64,000 bases of DNA from positions 62,001-126,000 of the forward strand of contig JADJET010000006.1 of NCBI GenBank assembly GCA_016708925.1, given 5' to 3'. Source of the DNA: Gammaproteobacteria bacterium. GTDB lineage: Bacteria; Pseudomonadota; Gammaproteobacteria; Pseudomonadales; Porticoccaceae. The notes beneath the pieces are model-generated. The model was not told the DNA's origin and did not search any database. It was given only the letters and a program-made list of their open reading frames with translations. Below are positions 16,036 to 27,677 of this stretch, piece by piece. Position 1 is the first letter of the stretch; each line of letters starts with the position of its first letter. The position numbers and the translations under genes were made by a program.

Positions 16036-17517
16036 TCAGAGCGGCACAATGTCGAACTGCTCCTGGGAATAAACGCTCTCCACCCGGAACTCGATGGGCC
16101 GCTTGATGAAGGCTTCGAGGTCGGCGACATCGGTCGAATTCTCGGAGAGCAGGCGGTCGATCACGCTGTGCGCCGCCATCACGCGAATTTTCTCGCACTC
16201 GAAGGTCCGTGCTTCACGCAGAATCTCGCGGAATATCTCGAAGGTGACGGTCTCGGGCGACTTCAGGTAGCCCCTGCCGTTGCAGACACCGCAGGGCTCG
16301 CAAAGTTGCTGTTGCAGGTTCTCGTGGGTGCGCTTGCGGGTCATTTCCACCAGGCCGAGTTGGGAGACCCCGGAAATCGTGAGCTTGGCGCGATCGTTGG
16401 CGAGGGCATTTTCCAGCGCACGCAGCACCTGGCGGCGGTGTTCGGGATCCTGCATGTCGATGAAATCGAGGATGATGATGCCGCCCAGGTTGCGCAGGCG
16501 GATCTGGCGGGCGATGGCGCCGGCGGCTTCGACATTGGTCTTGAAAATGGTCTGTTCGAGGTTGTGACGCCCGGTGTAGGAGCCGGTGTTGACATCGATG
16601 GTGGTCATCGCCTCGTTCTGGTCGATGACCAGATAGCCGCCCGACTTGAGGTCCACCCGCCGCTCCAGCGCGCGCGAGATTTCCTCCTCCACGCCGTACA
16701 GCGAAAACAACGGGCGTTCGCCTCGGTAGCGTTCGATCAGATTCCGGACCTCGGAATTGAAGTACGTGGTGAAGCGCCCGAACAGTTCGAACACCTCGTC
16801 GGAATCCACCCGGATACGGTCGATGCCCTCGGGATTGAGATCGCGCAGGGTGCGCAGGGTCAGCGGCAGGTCTTCGTAGAGACAGCCGACCGCCTCGCTG
16901 GAGGCGATCTTGTCCTTGACGTAGGCCCACAGCCGGTGGAGGAAGGCGACTTCGGCGCTCAACTCCTCGCGGGTCGCGCCTTCGGCCACGGTGCGGATGA
17001 TGTAGCCGCTGGGTTCCTCACAAACTTCATGTTCCGCGATCGCCAGTTCGAGATCCTGCCGCAGGCGCTCGCGCTCGGCTTCGTCCTCAATCCGCTGCGA
17101 GATACCGATGTGATCGGTCTTGGGCATGAACACGAGCAGGCGCGACGACACCGACAGGAAGGTGGTGAGGCGCGGCCCCTTGGTGCCGATGGGATCCTTG
17201 AGCGCCTGCACGGCGAGCAGGTCGCCCTCGCGCAGCAGCTCCCGGATATCGCGCTCGCCGCTCGCCCAGCGGTCGACGGTTTCGCCGGCGCGCGGGCGCA
17301 GGTCGTTGATGTGAATGAAGCCGGCCTTGTCGCGCCCGATGTCGATGAAGGCGGCCTGCATTCCGGGCATCACCCGGACCACCTTGCCCTTGTAGATATT
17401 GCCCACCAGACCGCGCTTTTGCGCGCGCTCGATGCTGATTTCCTGCAAGACGCCGTTATCGACCCGGGCGACCCGGGTTTCCGAAGGCGTGATGTTGATC
17501 AGTATCTCTCCGCTCAT
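16036..17517 (-). CDS. rng: Ribonuclease G
   Basis: A 493-residue RNase E/G-family endoribonuclease that matures the 16S rRNA 5-prime end and degrades mRNA. The S1 RNA-binding domain is at about 38-125 ('GNIYKGKVVRVMPGMQAAFIDIG'). The catalytic DNase I-like region has 'TTIDVNTGSYTG', 'GGIIILDFIDM' and 'LTISGVSQLGLVEMTRKR'; the zinc-link cysteines are in 'CEPCGVCNGRG'. It lacks the long C-terminal scaffold of RNase E. I use ATG 17517 (MSGEILIN), the family start, which overlaps the maf stop as ATGA; an upstream in-frame start at 17553 lies inside maf. Confidence 0.95.
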   Translation of the reverse strand: MSGEILINITPSETRVARVDNGVLQEISIERAQKRGLVGNIYKGKVVRVMPGMQAAFIDIGRDKAGFIHINDLRPRAGETVDRWASGERDIRELLREGDLLAVQALKDPIGTKGPRLTTFLSVSSRLLVFMPKTDHIGISQRIEDEAERERLRQDLELAIAEHEVCEEPSGYIIRTVAEGATREELSAEVAFLHRLWAYVKDKIASSEAVGCLYEDLPLTLRTLRDLNPEGIDRIRVDSDEVFELFGRFTTYFNSEVRNLIERYRGERPLFSLYGVEEEISRALERRVDLKSGGYLVIDQNEAMTTIDVNTGSYTGRHNLEQTIFKTNVEAAGAIARQIRLRNLGGIIILDFIDMQDPEHRRQVLRALENALANDRAKLTISGVSQLGLVEMTRKRTHENLQQQLCEPCGVCNGRGYLKSPETVTFEIFREILREARTFECEKIRVMAAHSVIDRLLSENSTDVADLEAFIKRPIEFRVESVYSQEQFDIVPL

Positions 17518-18173
17518 ACCCGGCTCAGTCCGCAGTCGATGGCAAAATCGCAAAGCAGTTTATAGGTTTCAGCCACCGGGAGTCCGATCACGCCGGAGTA
17601 ACTGCCCTCGATACGGGTCACGAAAACACCGCCCATACCCTGCAATGCGTAGCCGCCGGCTTTGTCGGCGGGTTCGCCACTGCGCCAGTAGGATCGGCAT
17701 TCGGCAACCGACAGCTCGCGGAAGGTGACCGCGGTCTCCACCAGAACATCCGCCTCGATCGCATTCCGGACCAGAGCGACCGCCGTGAAGACCTGGTGCG
17801 TGCGCCCGGACAACGCCATCAGCATGGCGACCGCGTCGGCTTCGGAGACCGGCTTGCCGAGCAGACGGCCGTCGCAGACCACGGTGGTGTCGGCGCCCAG
17901 CACCGGCAGGGCACCGCCGGTGGCGGCGACGACGGCGCGCGCCTTGGCGAGCGCCAGGCGGGTAACATAGGCGTGAGGAAGCTCGGCGGGTGCGGGGGTT
18001 TCGTCGAGATGCGCGGGAACCACGGCGAAGCGGACACCGATACCCGCCAGCAGGGCACTGCGTCGCGGCGAGGCCGACGCCAGCACCAGATCCGCCGCCG
18101 CGATGGCCACTGTGCCGCCGTGCGCGGCGCTCGCGCGGCCACCCGCTATCGCGGGGTCACCAGCCGCGGTCAT
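17514..18173 (-). CDS. maf: Maf-family nucleotide pyrophosphatase
   Basis: A 219-residue Maf protein; these hydrolyse non-canonical or pyrimidine nucleoside triphosphates to monophosphates (dTTP/UTP type in the YhdE branch). Family blocks: 'LASASPRRSALLAGIG', 'GADTTVV', 'DKAGGYALQG' and 'YSGVIGLP'. The ATG at 18173 adds about 30 poorly conserved residues before the core and overlaps mreD by 17 bases; a GTG nearer the core is an alternative start. Placement between mreD and rng is the usual order. Confidence 0.92.
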   Translation of the reverse strand: MTAAGDPAIAGGRASAAHGGTVAIAAADLVLASASPRRSALLAGIGVRFAVVPAHLDETPAPAELPHAYVTRLALAKARAVVAATGGALPVLGADTTVVCDGRLLGKPVSEADAVAMLMALSGRTHQVFTAVALVRNAIEADVLVETAVTFRELSVAECRSYWRSGEPADKAGGYALQGMGGVFVTRIEGSYSGVIGLPVAETYKLLCDFAIDCGLSRV

Positions 18174-18636
18174 GCAACCGTCCCAGCAGCAACACCAGCA
18201 GCGGCCACACCAGCATCGCGCCAAGCGCGGAGTAGAACTGGGCCAGATGTAGGGTGCCGCCCGCCTCGATCAGGCCAAACATCACCATGATCAGCTGGAA
18301 TGCCAGCGTTAACGCTCCCGCGACCAGGCACTGATAGGGAATAGTGAAATGACGCACCCGGTGTTCAAGCAGTTGCGCCAGATACGCCGTGACACAGAAC
18401 GCCAGGGCGTATTCCCCGGCCGGGGTGCCGAGCATCAGGTCGAGCAGCAGGCCGACCAGGAACGCGAACCCCAGCCCGTAGAGAACGGGCCCGAACAGCA
18501 CCCAGTACAGGGTGACCAGCAGCACCATGGGCGGCATCAGAAACTGCGCCCAGGAGCGGACGCCATTCATGCTCAGCACCAGCGCGATGCCCACGGAACC
18601 CGCAACCTGCAGCGCGGCGTTGCCTCTAGCTGCCAT
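18157..18636 (-). CDS. mreD: Rod shape-determining protein MreD
   Basis: A 159-residue inner-membrane protein with several hydrophobic segments ('LYWVLFGPVLYGLGFAF', 'YALAFCVTAYLAQLL', 'LVWPLLVLLLG'), as expected for MreD, which links MreC to the elongasome that directs lateral cell-wall growth. I chose ATG 18636, which overlaps the end of mreC by 11 bases; an upstream ATG would lie deep inside mreC. Confidence 0.9.
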   Translation of the reverse strand: MAARGNAALQVAGSVGIALVLSMNGVRSWAQFLMPPMVLLVTLYWVLFGPVLYGLGFAFLVGLLLDLMLGTPAGEYALAFCVTAYLAQLLEHRVRHFTIPYQCLVAGALTLAFQLIMVMFGLIEAGGTLHLAQFYSALGAMLVWPLLVLLLGRLHDRGW

Positions 18637-19471
18637 GAGGCGACTCGGACGCCGGTTCGGGAAACACCAGCAGCAAATGCCGGCTGCGATCAAGTTCGGC
18701 TACCGGCGTAACCGCGACCTCGACGAACGGCTGTCCGGGGTCATGCGCGACACTCGCGACCCGGCCGACCGGATAGCCGGCGGGGAAGTGACCGCCGAGG
18801 CCCGAGGTCACCAGCAGATCATCGACCGCGACCTCCAGAGTGGGCGGCACATGGCGCAGACGCAGACGTCGGTAGTCCCCGGTACCTTCGGCGATGGCGC
18901 GCACGTCGGTACCCGCCACGCGAACCGGCACGGCATGGCGCTCGTCGCTGATCAGCAGGACTTCCGCTCGTGCCGCCGATACCTGCACCACCTGCCCCAT
19001 CAACCCCGTGCCATCCAGCACGGCTTGACCGACAAAGGCACCATCGTGCTCGCCGCGATTGATGGTGATCTGGTGGCGCCGGGGATCGGGGGAGACGCCG
19101 ATCAACTCCGCCATCAGCGGGCGCAGCTTGGTCGTTTGCTGCGCGTTGAGGAGGGTGCGCAGCCGGACGTTTTCCGCGCCGAGTTCGGCGAGCTGCTGGA
19201 GCTGTCCCTTGAGCACCAGCACCTCGGCCTGCAATTGCCGGTTTTCGACCGCAAGGCCGCCCGGTCCCGCGACGTTGGCGCGGCTCCATGCAGCCACCTT
19301 GCCGGGCACATTGCCGAGCCAGTAGAGCGGGCGCGCCGCTGTTTCGAGCCAGGCGCGCGCCGGGGCGAACACGCCGGTGTAGTGGTCGGCGAGGAGCAGC
19401 ACCACGGCGAGCGCCACCAGCAGCAGCATGCGCGGCGCCGACACCGGTTTGGTGAAGATTTTCTTCTCCAT
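18626..19471 (-). CDS. mreC: Rod shape-determining protein MreC
   Basis: A 281-residue bitopic protein with one transmembrane helix (about 15-29), a coiled coil (about 70-110, 'ENRQLQAEVLVLKGQLQQL') and a periplasmic beta-domain with 'VINRG'-like 'ITINRGEHDG' and 'GLMGQVVQVS'. MreC couples cytoplasmic MreB to the periplasmic PBP2/RodA machinery. It follows mreB by 49 bases on the same strand. Confidence 0.95.
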   Translation of the reverse strand: MEKKIFTKPVSAPRMLLLVALAVVLLLADHYTGVFAPARAWLETAARPLYWLGNVPGKVAAWSRANVAGPGGLAVENRQLQAEVLVLKGQLQQLAELGAENVRLRTLLNAQQTTKLRPLMAELIGVSPDPRRHQITINRGEHDGAFVGQAVLDGTGLMGQVVQVSAARAEVLLISDERHAVPVRVAGTDVRAIAEGTGDYRRLRLRHVPPTLEVAVDDLLVTSGLGGHFPAGYPVGRVASVAHDPGQPFVEVAVTPVAELDRSRHLLLVFPEPASESPHGS

Positions 19472-19520
19472 GGCACTCCGCGACCGTTCGGCACAGAGGC
19501 AGCGCGCCCCCGCGACCGGC

Positions 19521-20555
19521 TCAGGTCATGAGGATATCGAGACGGCGCTTGTCCATCATCTGCAACGCCCTGCCGCCACCGCGCGCGACGCAGGTCAGCG
19601 GATCTTCGGCGATGATCACCGGCAACCCGGTCTCGTGGGTGATCAGCAGGTCGATGTCCCGCAACAGCGCGCCGCCGCCGGTGACTACAATGCCGGTCTC
19701 GGCGATGTCCGACGCGAGCTCCGGCGGCGACTGTTCGAGCACCCGCAGGACGCCCTGAATGATGGCGGCGAGCGGTTCCTGCAGCGCTTCCAGGATTTCG
19801 TCGCTATTGAGGGTAAAACTCTTGGGCACGCCTTCGGCCAGATTGCGCCCGCGCACATCGAGTTCGCGGACTTCCTTGCTCGGGTAGGCGCCGCCGATTT
19901 CCATCTTGATGCGCTCGGCGGTGCTGTCGCCGATCACGCTGCCGTACTTGCGGCGGACAAAGTTGATGATCGCCTCGTCGAAGCGGTCGCCGCCCATGCG
20001 GATCGAATCCGAGAACACCACGCCGTTGAGGGACAGGATGGCCACCTCGGTGGTACCGCCGCCGATGTCCACCACCATCGAACCGCAGGCCTCGTGCACC
20101 GGCATGCCGGCACCGATCGCCGCCGCCATCGGTTCCTCGATCAGGAATACCTCGCGCGCGCCGGCGCGTTCGGCGGATTCGCGGATCGCGCGCTTTTCCA
20201 CTTCGGTGGCCAGACAAGGCACCGATACCAGCACCCGGGGGCTGGGCGGGATGATGCTGTGGGAATGCACTTTCTTGATGAAGTACTGGAGCATTTTTTC
20301 GGTCACCTGAAAGTCGGCGATGACGCCGTCCTTCAGCGGCCGGATGGCCGTGATGTTGCCCGGGGTGCGCCCCAGCATGCGTTTGGCGTCCGCGCCCACC
20401 GCCTCGACCGATTTCTGGCCGTGGTGGTGGCGGATCGCCACCACCGAGGGCTCGTTGAGCACAATGCCTTTGTTGTCGATATAAATGAGCGTGTTGGCAG
20501 TTCCCAGATCGATCGACAGATCGTTCGAGAACATCCCGCGCAAGCGTTTGATCAT
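19521..20555 (-). CDS. mreB: Rod shape-determining protein MreB, actin-like
   Basis: A 344-residue bacterial actin that polymerises under the membrane and steers cell-wall synthesis. ATP-binding motifs are plain: phosphate 1 'IDLGTANTLIY', phosphate 2 'VVDIGGGTTEVA', adenosine 'IVVTGGGALLRDID'. I use ATG 20555 (MIKRLRGMF), matching family N-termini. A TTG two codons upstream has better spacing from AGGA and may be the true start. It is the first gene of the minus-strand cluster and diverges from gatC across about 160 bases. Confidence 0.96.
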   Translation of the reverse strand: MIKRLRGMFSNDLSIDLGTANTLIYIDNKGIVLNEPSVVAIRHHHGQKSVEAVGADAKRMLGRTPGNITAIRPLKDGVIADFQVTEKMLQYFIKKVHSHSIIPPSPRVLVSVPCLATEVEKRAIRESAERAGAREVFLIEEPMAAAIGAGMPVHEACGSMVVDIGGGTTEVAILSLNGVVFSDSIRMGGDRFDEAIINFVRRKYGSVIGDSTAERIKMEIGGAYPSKEVRELDVRGRNLAEGVPKSFTLNSDEILEALQEPLAAIIQGVLRVLEQSPPELASDIAETGIVVTGGGALLRDIDLLITHETGLPVIIAEDPLTCVARGGGRALQMMDKRRLDILMT

Positions 20556-20644
20556 GGACAAATGGAATTCCTGCTAAGGGGCCGGCGGCGGTGCCACCGG
20601 GCGGCGAGTAGGGGTGCGACCGCGGACCAACTCCCGCTCCGGGA

Positions 20645-20674
20645 TTCAGCTCGGGCGGCCATCCGTGCTACCCT
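20645..20674 (+). promoter_or_regulatory. Possible sigma70 promoter for gatCAB
   Basis: TTCAGC (20645-20650) and TACCCT (20669-20674) are separated by 18 bases, about 45 bases before the gatC start, within the only gap between mreB and gatC. Both hexamers are weak matches. Confidence 0.3.
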
Positions 20675-20717
20675 GTTGGCGTTACCGGAAGCTCGTGAAA
20701 CAGGCGGAAACTATAGC

Positions 20718-21005
20718 ATGTCGATCCAACGCGCCGACATCGAAAAATTGGCCGAGCTGGCGCGCATCCACGTCAATGAGGATACCGTCACTGCCACGAC
20801 ACTCGGCATCAACCGGGTACTGGAGCTGATCGACCAACTGCGCGCCGCCGATACCACCGGCATCGCGCCCCTGGCAAACCCCCTCGACGCCACCCAGCGC
20901 CTGCGCGAGGATCTGGTGTCCGAAACCGTCGATCGGGACGCGCTCCAGGCCGCCGCCCCGGCGGTCGAGGCCGGGCTCTACCTGGTGCCCAAAGTCGTCG
21001 AGTGA
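20718..21005 (+). CDS. gatC: Asp-tRNA(Asn)/Glu-tRNA(Gln) amidotransferase subunit C
   Basis: A 95-residue GatC, the clamp that holds GatA and GatB together. Family pattern: 'DIEKLAELARIHV' at the N-terminus, 'VLELIDQLRAADTTGIAPL' in the middle, and 'EAGLYLVPKVVE' at the C-terminus. It heads gatCAB and diverges from mreB. A complete gatCAB implies at least one amide-tRNA is made indirectly by transamidation. Confidence 0.95.
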   Translation: MSIQRADIEKLAELARIHVNEDTVTATTLGINRVLELIDQLRAADTTGIAPLANPLDATQRLREDLVSETVDRDALQAAAPAVEAGLYLVPKVVE

Positions 21006-21062
21006 TCGTGCGCACGCCGCCAGCGCCGGCGGCACCCCGCAGCCCTGTACGGACAATGTTCA

Positions 21063-22525
21063 ATGCATGACCTGACCCTTGCCCAGATGTGCCACGGCCT
21101 GGCGCGCCGGGATTTTTCCAGCACCGAACTCACGCGCCATCTGCTGGAGCGCATCGGCGCGGCCAATCCGCGCTACAACGCCTTCATCACCATCGCATCG
21201 GAGACCGCGCTGGCCCAGGCCGCCGCCGCCGACCGGCGCCGCGCTGCGGGCGACGCGCCGGCACTGTGCGGCCTGCCCATCGCCCACAAGGACATTTTCT
21301 GCACGCGCGGGCTGCGCACCAGTTGCGGCTCGCGCATGCTCGACAACTTCGTGCCGCCCTACGACGCCACCGTGGTCGAGCGCTGCGCCGCCGCCGGCGC
21401 CGTGGTGCTGGGCAAGACCAACATGGACGAGTTCGCCATGGGCTCGTCCAACGAGACCAGCTATTACGGGCCGGTGAAAAACCCCTGGGCGACCGACTGC
21501 GTCCCGGGCGGTTCCTCCGGCGGCTCGGCGGCGGCGCTGGCGGCGCGCCTGGTGCCAGGCGCCACCGCCTCGGATACCGGCGGCTCCATCCGCCAACCCG
21601 CCGCGCTGTGCGGCGTCACCGGACTCAAGCCCACCTACGGCCGCGTGTCCCGCTGGGGCATGATCGCCTTTGCCTCCAGCCTCGACCAGGCCGGCCCCAT
21701 GGCGCGCACCGCCGAGGACGTGGCGCTGCTGTTGCAGGTCATGGCGGGCTTCGACGCGCGCGATTCCACCTGCCTCGACCGCCCCGTGCCGGATTACGCC
21801 GCGACCCTGGAGCAACCCCTCGCGGGATTGCGGATCGGCGTGCCGGAGGAGTATTTCGGTGCCGGTCTCCACCCCGGCACCGAACGCGCGGTGCGCGAGG
21901 CGCTCGCCGAATTCGAGCGCCAGGGCGCCCGCCTGGTGGCCATCAGCCTGCCCCATTCCGGACTCGCGGTGCCCGCCTACTATGTGATCGCGCCCGCCGA
22001 AGCCTCGGCCAATTTGTCGCGCTTCGACGGCGTGCGCTACGGCCACCGCTGCGCCGACCCGGTCGATCTGCGCGACCTCTACATGCGCTCCCGGGAAGAA
22101 GGCTTCGGCGATGAGGTCAAACGCCGCATCCTGATCGGCACCTACTGCCTCTCCGCCGGCTACTACGACGCCTACTACAACAAGGCGCAGCAGGTGCGGC
22201 GCCTGATCCGCCAGGATTTCCTCGACGCCTTCGCGAACGTCGACCTGATCCTGGGCCCCACCTGTCCCAACCCGGCCTTCGCCTTCGGCGCCAAGGGCGG
22301 CGATCCGGTGGCCATGTACCTCGAGGACATCTACACCATTGCCGCCAACCTCGCCGGACTGCCGGCGCTCTCGGTGCCCTGCGGTCTGGTGGACGCCAAG
22401 CCCGTGGGCCTGCAGATCATCGGCAACTACTTCGACGAGGCGCGCATGCTCAACGCCGCCCACCGCTATCAACTGGCGACCGGCTGGCATCAATTGGCGC
22501 CGCCGGCGCTGACGGAGACCGCCGC

Positions 22526-22529
<4 letters not shown>
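21063..22529 (+). CDS. gatA: Asp/Glu-tRNA amidotransferase subunit A (amidase)
   Basis: A 488-residue amidase-signature subunit that frees ammonia from glutamine. The Ser-cisSer-Lys triad is visible as K76 ('PIAHKDIF'), S151 in 'GGSSGGSAAA' and nucleophile S175 in 'SDTGGSIRQPA'. It is slightly shifted from canonical numbering because of a short N-terminus. Its TGA overlaps the gatB ATG (ATGA at 22526), so the two subunits are probably translationally coupled. Confidence 0.97.
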
Positions 22530-23968
<1,439 letters not shown>

Positions 23969-23983
23969 AAACAGGACATCGCC

Positions 23984-24274
23984 ATGGCGTTGAAAAAAGA
24001 CAAGGTACAGGTCATCGGCGAAGTCTTCGACGCAGCGCGCCTGCGCAGCTTCCTCGACTACCAGCCGCCCGCCGGCGTCGACGCCGATTACCATGTGCTG
24101 GAGAAAGCCTACCGGGGCATGGGCGCGGAGAATTTCGCGGACTTTCTCGCGCTGTTCGTCGCCGCCGGTCGCAACCCGCGCGCCACCAATCCCGCCGGGC
24201 AGACCCTGGCCGAAGTGCTCCGCGATCAACGCCACGCCGAACCCTATCTGGCGGCGCTCGCCCGTCTCACCTGA
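23984..24274 (+). CDS. PA4642-family small protein
   Basis: A 96-residue soluble protein beginning 'MALKKDKVQVIGE', the signature start of the PA4642 family of uncharacterised gammaproteobacterial proteins. It also shows 'VLEKAYRGMGAENFADFLALF' and a basic/helical remainder. It lies 15 bases after gatB and 59 bases before the beta-oxidation gene, so it is likely cotranscribed. No motif gives a function. Confidence 0.75.
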   Translation: MALKKDKVQVIGEVFDAARLRSFLDYQPPAGVDADYHVLEKAYRGMGAENFADFLALFVAAGRNPRATNPAGQTLAEVLRDQRHAEPYLAALARLT

Positions 24275-24333
24275 GCCGCGCGCCGCCGGCCGCTCCCCCA
24301 TCCTGAAACCCGCAACTCACTGAGGAATCCATC

Positions 24334-26418
<2,085 letters not shown>

Positions 26419-26551
26419 GCGGACTTGGGGCTGGGGGCAGCATCCCCGGTCCCCGTGTCATGAACCTCGCGGGAGGAGTTCGGGGGGGGGATAGGCACGG
26501 GGCGGCCAACGCATGACCGACGACCGCCACTCACGACGCTCCACGAATCAA

Positions 26552-26598
26552 GTAACTATTCCGTAGTTACAACGCCGTTGCTTATGGTATATAAAGCC
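26552..26598 (+). promoter_or_regulatory. hicAB promoter and palindromic operator candidate
   Basis: GTAACTA (26552-26558) and TAGTTAC (26564-26570) form a perfect 7-bp inverted repeat with a 5-base centre, followed by the A/T-rich 'TATGGTATATAAAG' ending just before the hicA ATG. This is the arrangement expected for a -10 region with an autoregulatory HicB operator upstream. hicA has no clear Shine-Dalgarno. Confidence 0.5.
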
Positions 26599-26599
26599 C

Positions 26600-26854
26600 A
26601 TGTCAAAGCACCAACAAGCCTTGGAAAGGCTGTGTTCCAGCCCACCGGCTGCGAGCATCAAGTGGCAAGAGCTGAAGGGGGTGCTTGAACATCTCGGCTA
26701 CAAAATGCTGAAAGGCAGCGGCTCTCGCCGAAAGTTCTTCCACCCTGAAAAGAATGATTTGATCATCTGCCATCAGCCACACCCTTCGCCCAATGTGGAC
26801 AAGGCGTGTGTCACAGACGTAATTGAGCACCTCAAGGCCAACGGATTTATTTAG
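26600..26854 (+). CDS. hicA: HicA-family mRNA interferase toxin
   Basis: An 84-residue HicA-like toxin; the family has a double-stranded RNA-binding fold and cleaves mRNA. The alpha-beta-beta-beta-alpha layout is suggested by 'KWQELKGVLEHLGY', 'GSGSRRKFFHPEKN' and 'CVTDVIEHLKANGFI'. The strand that usually reads G-S-H carries 'GSGSRRKF' instead, so the catalytic His may be the later H in 'FFHP' or the protein may be a weakened variant. The next gene, hicB, starts 8 bases later. Confidence 0.8.
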   Translation: MSKHQQALERLCSSPPAASIKWQELKGVLEHLGYKMLKGSGSRRKFFHPEKNDLIICHQPHPSPNVDKACVTDVIEHLKANGFI

Positions 26855-26862
26855 GAACCATT

Positions 26863-27309
26863 GTGGACACCCTCAAGTACAAAGATTACGAAGGCACCGC
26901 AGAACTGGATATGACTCGCGGCGTTTGTCGCGGGAAGATCCTTTTCATCGACGATCTCGTCACCTACGAAGCGGCGCTGCCAGCGAATCTCCAACGGGAG
27001 TTTGAGGCGGCTGTGGACGACTACCTCGAAACCTGTTCCGACTTGGGCAGAGAACCCCAACGCCCGTTCCGTGGGCAATTCAATGTTCGCATCGCGCCGA
27101 GCCTCCACCGGGCCGCCACACGGCGCGCCGTTATCGACGGAGTTTCGTTAAATGAGGTGGTTGTGCGTGCGCTCGATGATTACGTACATGCCAAGACAGA
27201 GGTCATTCACAACGTCCGCGTGGCGGAAGAGACGGCGGAGATAACCAGGACTTTCGCCGCCATTGCATCATCCGGACGGCCGCAATGGAAAACCCAAAAT
27301 GTCCACTAA
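26863..27309 (+). CDS. hicB: HicB-family antitoxin
   Basis: A 148-residue antitoxin. The N-terminal part (about 1-65) is the partial RNase H fold of HicB ('LKYKDYEGTAELDMTRGVCRG', truncated here to its first strands, then 'EAALPANLQREFEAAVDDYLE'); the C-terminal part has a ribbon-helix-helix DNA-binding motif ('GQFNVRIAPSLHRAATRRAV', 'SLNEVVVRALDDYV'). The start is GTG 26863, with AGGAACC about 7 bases upstream. It should neutralise HicA and bind the palindrome at 26552-26570. Confidence 0.83.
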   Translation: MDTLKYKDYEGTAELDMTRGVCRGKILFIDDLVTYEAALPANLQREFEAAVDDYLETCSDLGREPQRPFRGQFNVRIAPSLHRAATRRAVIDGVSLNEVVVRALDDYVHAKTEVIHNVRVAEETAEITRTFAAIASSGRPQWKTQNVH

Positions 27310-27613
27310 CGCGAAAGCACCGGAACAAAACCCGGCGCCAATTGACCCACCCCTTTCAATGAGGGACCTGGCTGCCGTTCTGGTCAAGCACTATGGGCTA
27401 ACTGAAGGCACATATGACCTGATGGTGGAATTTCAGATCGGTACTGGACCAGTCGGGCCAGACAAGGACAACCCCCTCCCGGGCGTGACCACCGGCGTTT
27501 CACGGGTTGGCCTCATCCCGACCGCGAAGGCAGGCCCAAACACCGTTGACGCCTCACTGGCGAATCCGAGGAAAAAGCCCCGCAAGAAGGCTGTAACCAA
27601 AGCGGCTTTGTAA
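27299..27613 (+). CDS. Conserved hypothetical protein downstream of hicAB
   Basis: A 104-residue protein starting at ATG 27299, overlapping the hicB stop by 11 bases. The middle contains 'LAAVLVKHYGLTEGTYDL' and 'FQIGTGPVGP', and the tail is lysine-rich ('NPRKKPRKKAVTKAAL'). It resembles small proteins I have seen annotated as hypothetical next to hicAB, but I cannot give a role. No signal peptide or membrane segment. It ends 64 bases before hsdR. Confidence 0.55.
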   Translation: MSTNAKAPEQNPAPIDPPLSMRDLAAVLVKHYGLTEGTYDLMVEFQIGTGPVGPDKDNPLPGVTTGVSRVGLIPTAKAGPNTVDASLANPRKKPRKKAVTKAAL

Positions 27614-27677
27614 CCGAACCGCTTGCCATTTTGCCCCTTTCCGCCGCCTGATCGAGGCTACCGAAGCAGGAATCCCA